Shown here: piece after piece, positions 33,852 to 41,295 of the stretch | Layout: each line of letters opens with the position of its first letter | How positions within the stretch are numbered: position 1 is the stretch's first letter | Assembly: GCA_029245125.1 (NCBI GenBank) | Contig: JAQWPZ010000032.1 | Span: 1 to 41,295 of the forward strand | Direction of reading: 5' to 3' | DNA from: Rubripirellula sp. | GTDB taxonomy: Bacteria; Planctomycetota; Planctomycetia; Pirellulales; Pirellulaceae | DNA: 41,295 nucleotides | The notes under the pieces: model-generated | The model's input: the letters and a program-made list of their open reading frames with translations, nothing else | What the model was told of the DNA's origin: nothing | Databases searched by the model: none | Translations under genes and position numbers: made by a program

Positions 33852-34649
33852 TTACCACAATCTCCAATCATGCGCCCAAAGGATATAGATACCGAGCATC
33901 GCATTGGTAATCGAATGTGCAACCACACAATCCCAAAAACGTTTCGTCCGCATCATCAGCAGTGTGACCAACGTGAACCACACGGCAGCTGCAATCCATT
34001 CACTCGGATGGGAGAGAACCCCATAGGCGGTTGCGGCAATCAGGCCGGTCTTACCGATGCGTTCTAGCGGCAGCGATTCCCAGGCGGCATCTTCCAAGTA
34101 GCGAATCAGAAAACCACGCAGCATCAATTCTTCTGCAATCGGTACGGCGATTACTAATAGCGCGAATCGTGCTACGAGAAAGGCGTAAAGCCCACTGCTA
34201 TCCGAAAACAAAACCCATGGATTGATCGCGTCACGTTGGCCTAACCAGTCTGGCGAGAGACCAAGCAACGTCATCAGTTGCGATTCCAAATTCAGCCGGC
34301 AAAGCCCGATCCAAATCAATCCGCCGATCACCCCAACGACGACTGACAGTGGCGTCACACGAAGAGGAAAGACCTTCGTGATCCATCGCAGGCCCCAAAT
34401 GACCGCGACTGCAATTAAACAGAGCCTGGCGAACGCAACCACTAAGGCGACGGTCGAGGATTGATCAACATTCAAGTTAAGATCAACCCGTTCCCAAATA
34501 CTCGGAACAAGTGCCCCAACACCAAGATAGATGGCCAGCGGACCAACAAAGACAGCCCAACCGAGCCAGTCTGGTGCATCGCGAGGCCAGATCGTTGCAT
34601 CTTCTGACAAGCGGGGTGCATCTTCTGGAAAGTTTGATTCAGTACTCAC
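33852..34649 (-). CDS. CPBP (CAAX-protease-like) intramembrane metalloprotease
   Basis: From the GTG at 34649 this protein has about 265 residues with six or more hydrophobic segments. The family's three motifs are present: EELMLRGFLIRY (motif 1, E-E-x-x-x-R), SHPSEW (motif 2) and VVAHSITNAMLG (motif 3, H and N). The protein is an integral membrane protease; relatives process prenylated proteins or small peptides, and some planctomycete members are linked to exosortase systems, which are not seen here. Another GTG at 34700 is in frame; the start is uncertain. It may be co-transcribed with the 201-residue gene 140 bases upstream. Confidence 0.85.
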   Translation of the reverse strand: MSTESNFPEDAPRLSEDATIWPRDAPDWLGWAVFVGPLAIYLGVGALVPSIWERVDLNLNVDQSSTVALVVAFARLCLIAVAVIWGLRWITKVFPLRVTPLSVVVGVIGGLIWIGLCRLNLESQLMTLLGLSPDWLGQRDAINPWVLFSDSSGLYAFLVARFALLVIAVPIAEELMLRGFLIRYLEDAAWESLPLERIGKTGLIAATAYGVLSHPSEWIAAAVWFTLVTLLMMRTKRFWDCVVAHSITNAMLGIYILWAHDWRLW

Positions 34650-34789
34650 GCAAATCTCACTTAATTTCAGGATGACGTGAGCACTTATCCAGCAGAACAC
34701 TTTTCAAGAACTGCACGGCAACTTCAACCACAGCATGAGAAACTATACGAACACCAACCAATCGCTCCCCACCACCATCATGAAAACGC

Positions 34790-35395
34790 TCAAGCGTTTC
34801 CCTCGTCGTTGGATTCATGCGTTTCATTGCCCGACTGAAGAGCGTAAAGCTTTTCCTTTGCAATCTCGAGCAGCTTGTCCGTCGCTTCCTGATCATATTT
34901 AAAATCATCCAGGACAAACTTGCGGGCTCCTCGGCCACCGCTGAAACGCAACACAGCAATTCCCTTTTCCTCCCACCGACTGACATCCATGCCTTCGATT
35001 TCATCGAGAAAAACGGTTTTGCCGCTGCTATTGTTGAACTGCGTTTCATCGCCCTCGATCCATGAACCCCGGGGGAGATACCATTTCAAAAGCATCAAAC
35101 ACCCAACCACCACGCAAATGACAATCATGATGTACTGATTGATGATCTGCCCATCGATCTCAGCCGACGACTTTGATGGCTTGTCCGCTGACCAACCATT
35201 CTGCTCTGCCAGCTTGGTCCATTCGGCTTCTCGTTCTTCCGAGTCGGACAAGGACTCGTACGCTTCAGCGATCACCTTTTTCTTGGGATAGGTGACCTTG
35301 GCATCGAAAGCACACCAGGCGATTCCGAGGACTGAAGCGATGGCAATCCAGAGGAACCTTCGAAAAAAAGATGTCTGAACATCGGCGCGAAGCAT
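34790..35395 (-). CDS. Two-TM protein of unknown function
   Basis: This 201-residue protein has hydrophobic segments at about 10-30 and 88-108. Between them lies a charged loop with EAYESLSDSEEREAEW. A cytoplasmic C-terminal domain follows with the beta-rich run TVFLDEIEGMDVSRWEEKG and a helix (KLLEIAKEKL). The domain has a PH-like feel, but I do not recognise a named family. The ATG at 35395 has GAGA upstream. The protein looks intact and lies upstream of the CPBP protease on the same strand, so it could be a partner or substrate; that is inference from position. Confidence 0.7.
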   Translation of the reverse strand: MLRADVQTSFFRRFLWIAIASVLGIAWCAFDAKVTYPKKKVIAEAYESLSDSEEREAEWTKLAEQNGWSADKPSKSSAEIDGQIINQYIMIVICVVVGCLMLLKWYLPRGSWIEGDETQFNNSSGKTVFLDEIEGMDVSRWEEKGIAVLRFSGGRGARKFVLDDFKYDQEATDKLLEIAKEKLYALQSGNETHESNDEGNA

Positions 35396-35789
35396 ATCAG
35401 GTCTCTCGTAGCGGGCTCGATGACAGGAAGCGGTGGATTAGGGTAACGTAGCTCGCCTGAACGAATTTGCGAAGCTTTTCAAGCCAATATAGCAATGATT
35501 TGCCCAACGCCAGCTAAGTTCTAGCGATGGTTCGATTCACGGCGCACTCGGACGAACCGGCATGATTGTTAAAAAGTCGCTGCTTGCTGAGAAGACCCTT
35601 GTAAAGCAGGTTCCTGCTGAGGGGTCGCAAAGGGTGGACAGACGAAAAAGCGACCGGTCGCATCGCCTGCTGGCCGCTCTGAAGCCATGAGGTCCTGAAT
35701 CAAAGAATCCCGGCCTCCTAGCGGCGATGCCTCCTAGCGGCGGTGCCTCCTAGCGGCGATGCATCTTGGCGGTCGTGATCTGCCCGGGG
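35396..35789. other. Intergenic region with a short repeat, no gene seen
   Basis: About 390 bases. Apart from the three-copy 16-bp repeat at its right end, I see no gene or clear terminator. Confidence 0.5.
35713..35760. repeat. Tandem repeat, 16 bp x 3
   Basis: GCCTCCTAGCGGCGAT is repeated three times without gaps (35713-35728, 35729-35744, 35745-35760), with one base changed in the middle copy. It lies 30 bases after the stop of the lipoprotein gene. Confidence 0.8.
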
Positions 35790-37052
35790 CTAGCTGCCCC
35801 GCAATTCAGTCGTCATCCGCTGGAACTCTTTACGAATCGCCTGATTATCAAATTCACGAAGCGCGGGAATCTCGAGGTTCATCAATGTTTCGAGGTCACG
35901 CCGCCCCGAGTTCATATGGGCCGCTACTTCGCTGGAAAGCTTTACGGTGTCGTACGTATTGATCGCAGTCGCCAGATTTTTCTGAGCCCGCTCGTTTTCG
36001 GTAGCAATCAGCTCCGCGTTGCGTTGAAGATAGGTGACGTACAGCTTTGCCGTGTTACGCGTCAACTCGTTCGAAGCGATATTGGATTCCAGAATTTCGA
36101 CGTCACCACCGTCGATGTCAATGAGCTTTTGTGCTTGCTCGATATTCACCTTTGCCTGCTCCGCGAATTCATCAAGCCGAGGGATATGCTTTTCATTGAT
36201 ATCGCGGATGAACGATTTCTGAATGCGATCCATCACGTGGACCATGACGACATACATCCCGTAATATCGCTTGGCAACGTCGAGTGCTTCACCACTTTCG
36301 TCAGTGAGTTCTTGCAACTGGGTCGTCATGTTCTTGACGTTGTCGAAGACGACTGCCATGGAGACGATATCATCGCCCGACACAGAAGAAAGCAATGACT
36401 CGGCACCTTGCTCGTCGACCTGGACTCCGATCTTAGATAACTCCTTCGCAAACGACAGCTTCAGTTTGACCAGTAGTTTCTCTTGTCGTTCGATCTCCGC
36501 TCGTTCTTCATCGATCAGCTGGTCAAGCGTCTCCTTCGAAGATTCAAATGGGTTGTATTGATCAATCTGACTTTGATTCTTCGCCCAAGGTGCGGAAACA
36601 CGTTGTCGCTGGCAATCAGCGATTTCAGCATGCGACGCCGCAATCGCACTCTTCGCGTCACGGATTTGCTGCCGGTAGTCACTGACCTCGGAGATTTCCA
36701 GCACGTCAATCGCTTGATCCAACAGTTGGTTGATTGCTGCGGTATTGGATTGCTTATCGGTGGTAAATGGAATACGCGAGCTATCAGGAAGCTCTGCATG
36801 CTGATCAACCAGTTCTCTTGCGTCGTCGAGAATCGGTAACACGCTTTCAAAAAGATCACCCAAACGTTCCTCGCGGGAAACGACTGAAACAACAGTCACC
36901 TCCCCAGTGATCCCCACGTCGTCGCCATTCACAGCAGACTCGGCGGCGGTAGCCTCCCCCGATGAGGATTCCCCGTCGCCCGCCTCCTCCGTGCAGCCCA
37001 AGCAACACAAATACAGAAATGCGAACGGTAGAAGGTGGCGAATATGGTGCAT
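35790..37052 (-). CDS. Coiled-coil lipoprotein of unknown function
   Basis: This 420-residue protein has a short signal and a lipobox-like end (YLCCLGC20-T). An acidic, Ser/Ala-rich linker follows (about 22-45). The rest is mostly charged helix likely to form coiled coils (for example QLIDEERAEIERQEKLLVKL and KHIPRLDEFAEQAKVNIEQA). I recognise no enzyme domain. It should be anchored to a membrane by its lipid and act as a structural or binding protein. I chose the ATG at 37052, preceded by GGGGA; the frame is open to 37220 but those residues are not signal-like. The 16-bp tandem repeat lies just past its stop. Confidence 0.75.
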   Translation of the reverse strand: MHHIRHLLPFAFLYLCCLGCTEEAGDGESSSGEATAAESAVNGDDVGITGEVTVVSVVSREERLGDLFESVLPILDDARELVDQHAELPDSSRIPFTTDKQSNTAAINQLLDQAIDVLEISEVSDYRQQIRDAKSAIAASHAEIADCQRQRVSAPWAKNQSQIDQYNPFESSKETLDQLIDEERAEIERQEKLLVKLKLSFAKELSKIGVQVDEQGAESLLSSVSGDDIVSMAVVFDNVKNMTTQLQELTDESGEALDVAKRYYGMYVVMVHVMDRIQKSFIRDINEKHIPRLDEFAEQAKVNIEQAQKLIDIDGGDVEILESNIASNELTRNTAKLYVTYLQRNAELIATENERAQKNLATAINTYDTVKLSSEVAAHMNSGRRDLETLMNLEIPALREFDNQAIRKEFQRMTTELRGS

Positions 37053-37534
37053 GGATGTCCCCGTGATCGTGGGTCTCCTCGTGATCGTGGATTGTACCAG
37101 TCGTATTCTAGCCATGATCCCACGCAGGGGTTTGGAGGGTGAGCCGATAGCAACCGTCACCAAGCGATTGCCTTGATTGTTCACGTTGTTTTTAGGTCGT
37201 TTCGAAAACGCCTGACACAACCACTCTCCTGCTGTGTCGAGTCATCCCAGAACGCTCCAACGGACCCAGAACGCTCCAACGGACCGCTGCCGTCTACTGA
37301 GGCATACCATCGGGAACATTAAACGCGAGAGGTCTGTTATTCGCTCCGAGAGGCAGATTCTTGGCGATTTGGAATCCAGAAACAAAAAAGAGACGCAAAA
37401 GCGAGAGGTTCGTCAGGTGAATTGCCCAGCCCGACCAACCCGCCGTAGATCAAACAAATTCCCAACCAGCTTCACAGCGTGGCACCAAACAACGCTACCG
37501 CGTGCGTCTTTTCGATTTTGCCTTGGCAGCCCTT
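37053..37534. other. Intergenic region with repeats, no gene seen
   Basis: About 480 bases upstream of the lipoprotein. It contains an 11-bp direct repeat, CGTGATCGTGG, just before the lipoprotein start and the 19-bp tandem duplication at 37246-37283. A plus-strand open frame here looks like chance. Confidence 0.5.
37246..37283. repeat. Perfect tandem duplication, 19 bp x 2
   Basis: CCCAGAACGCTCCAACGGA occurs at 37246-37264 and again at 37265-37283 with no mismatch. Confidence 0.8.
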
Positions 37535-38713
37535 CTAGATATCGACCTTGGAATTCGGTTTGAGTGCTGTCGTGGGATAAGGATGCGATTCATCAAACAC
37601 GTACATCTCCTTGGGTGCTTCAATCACAGTTTGAGTTTCGTCATATAACTCAGTCTCCGCGTTAAAAACTCCTGTTGGGTCAAGTTTGAGGTGCTTGACC
37701 ATGAACGGATACATGGCCTGCCGTTTCAAGTACTGATACCCGTGCTCACGTCCGGGGTAGTGCACGTTTCCGACTTTGGCTTGTTCGCCGAATAGGCTGT
37801 AGACATTGCGGATGTACGGGTACTCCACGACGGGGGTATTCTTTGTCCAGTCACCACCGACAGAGACGAGAAGTTGAGGGCGGGGGGCCGCTAACGCAGC
37901 GATCTCGGCATTGTTGGTTTCCAGATCACGTGTTTGATGAATTGGCATGCCACTTTCACAATGGCAGCCACCGAAAAAGTGAGCTGACACCATCACGACC
38001 GGAACAGAGACTGTCACTCGATCATCCACCGCTGTCAGCAAGAAGGTCTGGGTTCCACCACCAGAGCACCCCGTCACACCAATCCGCTTACCATCAACAT
38101 CTGGCATCGACTGCAGAAAATCAATTGCTCGGATACTGGTCCATGTTTGTAGAGTCAAAGCCTGCTTGTGCTGATGGTCCCAGCCATGAAACAAGGACTC
38201 ACCAAAGCCGATCATGTCGTACGAAAACACGACGGCTCCCATGCGTGCCAAGGTTGCGCAACGATATTGCTGGTCGGCTCGCAATCGCCCTCCACTAGGC
38301 CCGCGTGCATGCCCATGAGGACACAGGACTGCAGGGTGCGGCCCTGGTTTCCCCAGTGGTCGGTAAAGATTTCCGTAGGCGAGAAAACCCGGCAGCGCTT
38401 CAAACGCTACCGATTCCACCGAGTATCCAGCGAAGTCTCGCTTGTTTCGAACGATAGGATTGAGCGGCGTGCGGTTGGGAAACGGAACAAGTTTAGCCCC
38501 TTCCAAAATCTGTTGACGCACCTTTGCGGCTCGATCATTCCATTCGCTGAGATTCGAATAAGTCGCAGCCATCCGCCCAAGTTGCTCGATCGCTTCGGCT
38601 TCCGAATGGTAATTTCCCTGGCATAGAATCGGGGCCGCTTGTTCACTGTCTTGCGCGTACAGCTGTGCAAAGCCAATCATCGCGGCGAAGCCGATCCAGC
38701 GTGCATTCAACAT
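37535..38713 (-). CDS. Exported alpha/beta hydrolase (acetyl-xylan-esterase-like)
   Basis: This 392-residue protein has a signal peptide at about 1-20. An alpha/beta hydrolase fold follows: CPHGHARG (131-138), VFSYDMIGFGES (162-173) and the nucleophile S217 in GCSGGG. D288 in VGGDWT and H324 in REHGY are the expected acid and base. The length and layout resemble planctomycete acetyl xylan esterase / dienelactone-hydrolase-like exported esterases. The likely role is removal of ester groups from plant or algal polysaccharides; the substrate is not shown. The ATG at 38713 follows AAGGA nine bases upstream. A second esterase-like gene lies 1 kb away on the other strand. Confidence 0.85.
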   Translation of the reverse strand: MLNARWIGFAAMIGFAQLYAQDSEQAAPILCQGNYHSEAEAIEQLGRMAATYSNLSEWNDRAAKVRQQILEGAKLVPFPNRTPLNPIVRNKRDFAGYSVESVAFEALPGFLAYGNLYRPLGKPGPHPAVLCPHGHARGPSGGRLRADQQYRCATLARMGAVVFSYDMIGFGESLFHGWDHQHKQALTLQTWTSIRAIDFLQSMPDVDGKRIGVTGCSGGGTQTFLLTAVDDRVTVSVPVVMVSAHFFGGCHCESGMPIHQTRDLETNNAEIAALAAPRPQLLVSVGGDWTKNTPVVEYPYIRNVYSLFGEQAKVGNVHYPGREHGYQYLKRQAMYPFMVKHLKLDPTGVFNAETELYDETQTVIEAPKEMYVFDESHPYPTTALKPNSKVDI

Positions 38714-38868
38714 GAGGTAGGTTCCTTGTGGTATTCATGCGCGTCGTGCGTCCAATCATGGCCACACGAATCACAAACACTTGCAAAAGTATACCGCCGC
38801 CCAACCTAGAAGATAAAAACGCGGCGAGCCGAGGCGGGACCAAAATTCTAGCAGGTACAAGTGACGAC

Positions 38869-39057
38869 TCAAATATTTAGGATCGTTTCCCCGCTTTTCT
38901 TTCTGCAAGGCTGACCAACCATCAATTCGAGCCCATCAATTCGAGCCAGACCAATCACAGGATGGCGAAGGCTTGAGGCACGATCCGTGTGAGAGTCCCA
39001 GCAGGCAGATCCCAGTAACGAGCAAGCAACGAGGATTCGCAGCGCGATACCGCTCAA
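38869..39057 (-). CDS. Possible short exported protein (62 residues), doubtful
   Basis: From a TTG at 39057, preceded by AGGGA, the frame encodes a signal-like start (IALRILVACSLLGSACW), then a short polar tail ending at 38869. The cysteine after LLGSA resembles a loose lipobox. A 14-bp tandem duplication lies within the tail and would have shifted the frame, so it may be the broken start of a longer lipoprotein gene. No family is recognised. Confidence 0.3.
   Translation of the reverse strand: MSGIALRILVACSLLGSACWDSHTDRASSLRHPVIGLARIDGLELMVGQPCRKKSGETILNI
38919..38946. repeat. Perfect tandem duplication, 14 bp x 2
   Basis: CCATCAATTCGAGC occurs at 38919-38932 and again at 38933-38946. Confidence 0.8.
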
Positions 39058-39149
39058 CCGATCCCTGAGTTGATTGAGAGTGCTCTCCCTTCTCACTTTC
39101 CTCGAAGTCGCCGTGATGCCGCTGCACACAAGCATTCAAATCCTGTCTT

Positions 39150-39338
39150 ACCGAGATGCTCTCCCCGTCTTACCGCATAGTCGCCCTGCTTTACCGCATA
39201 GTCGCCCTGCTTTACCGCATAGTCGCCCTGGCTTACCGCATAGTCGCCCTGGCTTACCGCATAGTCGCCCTGGCTTACCGCATAGTCGCCCTGGCTCACC
39301 GCATAGTCGCCCTGCTTTACCGCATAGTCTCTGGGCAT
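39150..39338. repeat. Tandem array, 21-bp unit, eight copies plus a degenerate one
   Basis: Units begin with ACCGCATAGTC at 39172, 39193, 39214, 39235, 39256, 39277, 39298 and 39319, exactly 21 bases apart, and continue with GCCCTG. A degenerate unit starts at 39150, 22 bases before the first good one. Variation is confined to the last few bases (CTT, GCT, GCTC) and to the last copy. There are no spacers. Since 21 is a multiple of three, several frames stay open, giving seven-residue repeats such as PHSRPAL (plus) or QGDYAVS (minus). Confidence 0.9.
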
Positions 39339-39745
39339 TTGGAATGCGAGACTCGTTGATACTTGAGCGTGGCCTCACCGACATAGAAAGGGGACGTATT
39401 GAACCTCCCATTGCTGTTGTTTGCCACGATCCTGTTGCAGAAGGCAAGGTCCGTTCCAACGCTATTTCGGTCACCTTTGATTGACGTTCAAAGGTGCCCC
39501 ATTTAAGTGGATGATATGATGGCACCCTTGTGTGCGAACTTCAAAAACTCTCTGAAGTAATTCATTCGTAACACAGAAGCGAACCCGATAAGCTGCTGAG
39601 CAGATTCGAGTTGCCTCGTTAGGCTAACATTTGGCCATCTAACTGGAGCCCAAAGGATGTGGCGGGACGACCGCACATCAAACGCGCGGACATCGAAGCC
39701 GAATCAGGCAAACGCATACCCGAAAACACCAACAAGACGACTGCA

Positions 39746-41122
39746 ATGAGAATAGCGACAACACAATTCCCGGAGCCTTTGCCGGTGCAATTTCGACAAC
39801 GACTTCTGACGATTCTCGCGCTAACGACAGCTTTCCTGCTGCCAGTAAACCCAGGCTTCGGACAGGCCGCTCAGCACGACTTATCCGTGCAAGTGTCCAG
39901 TGAAGCCGTGCATGGCGAGGTTGTCCTGGGCAAACCACTTACCTTCACAGCAACCATACACAACCGCAGTGAATCAACGATCAACGCAATGCTGCAATGG
40001 AAGGTGAACACAGTTGCATTCAAAAGCCCGGAACCCGTTCAGAGCAGGCTTCAAATCGAGGGACGTCAGACCAAGTCAATCGAATTTAAGTTGACATGCA
40101 CCGCAGTTGGATTTGTGGAGGTAGAAGCGAATGTAACCCATAACGGAAAAACGCTGTCTGGCCGGACGCGAGTGATGAACGCACCTCAGCGGGTGAAGAG
40201 CGAATTGACGCAAACATCGGACTTCGAGGAATTCTGGAAGCAGTCACTGCGAGAACTTGCGGAAATCACACCGCAATTCAAACTGATCGCCAAACCAGAA
40301 ATGGATGGTAAGCGAGCGGACGTATTTGAAGTACGAATGAACAGCTTTGGCAATGTGCGTGTCACTGGATGGCTGGAAATTCCCAGAACGCAGGGTCCAC
40401 ATCCCGTCGTAATCCGTTTTCCAGGATACGGTCAAAACATGCGACCAATCGACCGGTGCGATGACATGATCGTCTTTTCATTCAACCCACGGGGCCATGG
40501 CAACAGCACTCAAGACATCCCGGGAACCCCAAAAAATTATTGGATTCGCGGACTGGACCATCAAGATGACTATTTCTATCGCGGTGCCTACCTGGACTGT
40601 GTCCGCGCCGTCGACTTCATCGCGTCACGCGATGAAGCTGATCAGCGGAGGATCGCAGTGTGGGGTGGCAGCCAAGGTGGCGGCTTAGCCCTCGCCACCG
40701 CAGCTCTTGATCCCCGTGTTGATCTGTGTGTTGCCGATATCCCGTTTCTTTGCGACTGGGTGAACTACTTCCAGTTATCGCATTGGCCTGAAATGGAGGA
40801 TTGGATCGCATCACCAGCGTCAAAGACCTCACAGTCACCGCAGCGGAGTTGGAAATCGACTCTGCGAACGCTCAGCTATTTTGACACGATGAACTTGGCG
40901 GATCGGATTCGTTGCCCTGCAATTATGGGCGTCGGTTTACAAGACCGGGTTTGTCCGCCCACGACCAGCTTTGCCGCCTTCAATCGAATCCCGGGGCGCA
41001 AGTCGTTTAAGATTGATGAAAATGCCGGGCACGGACTAGGCGCACAACACTGGACCTGGGTTTGGGAGCAGATTCGCAGCGAGTTCAAAGTTAACCGCAC
41101 CGAGCAAAACGTGGCACAATAG
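39746..41122 (+). CDS. Exported acetylxylan-esterase (AXE1-like) with an N-terminal beta domain
   Basis: From the ATG at 39746 this protein has 458 residues. A signal peptide (about 15-40, ending ...GFGQ) precedes a beta-rich region (about 42-145; GKPLTFTATIHNRSESTINA) that resembles a bacterial Ig-like or CARDB-type domain. The AXE1-type hydrolase follows: FPGYGQ, NPRGHGNS, S309 in GGSQGGG, D400 in GLQDRVCPP and H429 in NAGHG. AXE1 enzymes remove acetyl groups from xylan or from antibiotics such as cephalosporin C; the signal and companion domain favour a polysaccharide substrate. The frame is open upstream to a GTG at 39659, which would put 29 extra residues before the signal; the shorter start is preferred though its ribosome site is weak. 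Confidence 0.87.
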   Translation: MRIATTQFPEPLPVQFRQRLLTILALTTAFLLPVNPGFGQAAQHDLSVQVSSEAVHGEVVLGKPLTFTATIHNRSESTINAMLQWKVNTVAFKSPEPVQSRLQIEGRQTKSIEFKLTCTAVGFVEVEANVTHNGKTLSGRTRVMNAPQRVKSELTQTSDFEEFWKQSLRELAEITPQFKLIAKPEMDGKRADVFEVRMNSFGNVRVTGWLEIPRTQGPHPVVIRFPGYGQNMRPIDRCDDMIVFSFNPRGHGNSTQDIPGTPKNYWIRGLDHQDDYFYRGAYLDCVRAVDFIASRDEADQRRIAVWGGSQGGGLALATAALDPRVDLCVADIPFLCDWVNYFQLSHWPEMEDWIASPASKTSQSPQRSWKSTLRTLSYFDTMNLADRIRCPAIMGVGLQDRVCPPTTSFAAFNRIPGRKSFKIDENAGHGLGAQHWTWVWEQIRSEFKVNRTEQNVAQ

Positions 41123-41237
41123 CATTAATCTCGCTACTGATTACCCTGTTTAACAAGCCGCCGCACTGCTGACGCTCACCTCAAGCTGTAAGATTAGGCT
41201 CTAGATGGCAACCGAAAATTTCTAAGTAGGAATACCA
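41123..41237. other. Short intergenic gap before the last gene
   Basis: A gap of 115 bases, with no clear terminator or promoter seen. Confidence 0.3.
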
Positions 41238-41295
41238 ATGGCTTCCCAAATCCCAAGTCAACCAACAGCAGCAACGCGTTGGACAAGTGCCCGCC
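41238..41295 (+). CDS. Start of a gene cut by the window end (partial)
   Basis: An ATG at 41238 follows AGGA by six bases, and the frame stays open to the last base (19 full codons, MASQIPSQPTAATRWTSAR). The short polar start could precede a membrane protein, but nothing can be said about its function from so few residues. It is on the same strand as the esterase, 115 bases downstream. Confidence 0.5.
   Translation, partial: MASQIPSQPTAATRWTSAR

Larger units (their letters stand above)
38714..39745. other. 1 kb repeat-bearing region between divergent esterase genes
   Basis: No confident gene. It contains a 14-bp tandem duplication, a possible short exported protein on the minus strand, and the eight-copy 21-bp array. 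Promoters for the two flanking genes must be here, but I could not place them. Confidence 0.5.

Noticed and set aside
37234-37563. Plus-strand frame of 109 codons
   Set aside because: It is rich in Arg, Ser and Pro with no hydrophobic pattern, runs into the esterase gene on the other strand, and contains the 19-bp duplication.
39150-39338. CRISPR array
   Set aside because: The 21-bp units are directly adjacent with no spacers and no cas genes are present.
39074-39484. Plus-strand frame of 136 codons through the 21-bp array, giving PHSRPAL repeats
   Set aside because: It stays open mainly because the repeat unit is a multiple of three without stops; the start has no ribosome site and the flanks do not look like protein. 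Minus-strand frames are equally open.

Overview
The window looks like a chromosome segment of a planctomycete, most likely in the Pirellulaceae (Rhodopirellula / Rubripirellula-like). This rests on the protein families present: the planctomycete-specific exported cytochrome c modules (PSCyt1 / DUF1549 / DUF1553 with DUF1501, and DUF1587/1592/1588/1585 with DUF1552), a TIGR02604/TIGR02603-type membrane-bound dehydrogenase with a heme domain, a formylglycine sulfatase, and many large exported proteins. Base composition is moderate, genes are loosely packed on both strands, and several intergenic gaps reach 0.4 to 1 kb. I saw no rRNA, tRNA, CRISPR array, transposase or phage gene.

Left part (1-8.3 kb). 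The 3' end of an unrecognised gene is followed by a Tad-domain protein and a TadE-like pseudopilin, probably one operon. Next come an exported sulfatase and a 1011-residue dehydrogenase/HEAT/cytochrome c protein, a usual planctomycete pairing for work on sulfated or complex substrates. An M50 site-2 protease with CBS domains runs the other way.

Middle part (8.7-27.8 kb). A membrane-anchored C39-like cysteine peptidase is followed on the minus strand by an RpoD-like sigma factor, an MscK-like mechanosensitive channel and a Tat-exported intradiol dioxygenase. A spacer at 15.26-15.46 kb, between channel and dioxygenase, is rich in inverted repeats. Two plus-strand exported redox modules then follow: PSCyt1-DUF1549-DUF1553 with DUF1501 (16.5-21.2 kb), and DUF1592 with DUF1552 and an ankyrin protein (22.5-27.8 kb). 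Between them lie an orphan type II thioesterase and a compact candidate small-ORF unit (possible promoter, ribosome site, 33 codons, strong hairpin terminator).

Right part (27.9-41.3 kb). This holds a patatin-like phospholipase with one membrane segment, a tiny membrane zinc-ribbon protein, a periplasmic adaptor next to a MacB periplasmic-core protein that lacks its transporter membrane domain, a CPBP-type membrane protease, a 201-residue two-TM protein, a coiled-coil lipoprotein, and two exported carbohydrate-esterase-like alpha/beta hydrolases. The gaps here carry an unusual number of short perfect tandem duplications (14, 16 and 19 bp units) and one eight-copy 21-bp array at 39.15-39.34 kb. 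A new gene starts at 41238 and runs off the end.

Functionally the window reads as exported degradation and redox machinery (sulfatase, esterases, heme-binding oxidoreductase modules, dioxygenase) mixed with envelope proteins. The least explained parts are the small transcription unit at 22.07-22.34 kb, the possible leaderless start at 22524, the structured spacer near 15.3 kb, the repeat-rich gaps, and the truncated transporter pair. All family calls are by eye from sequence; nothing was searched.
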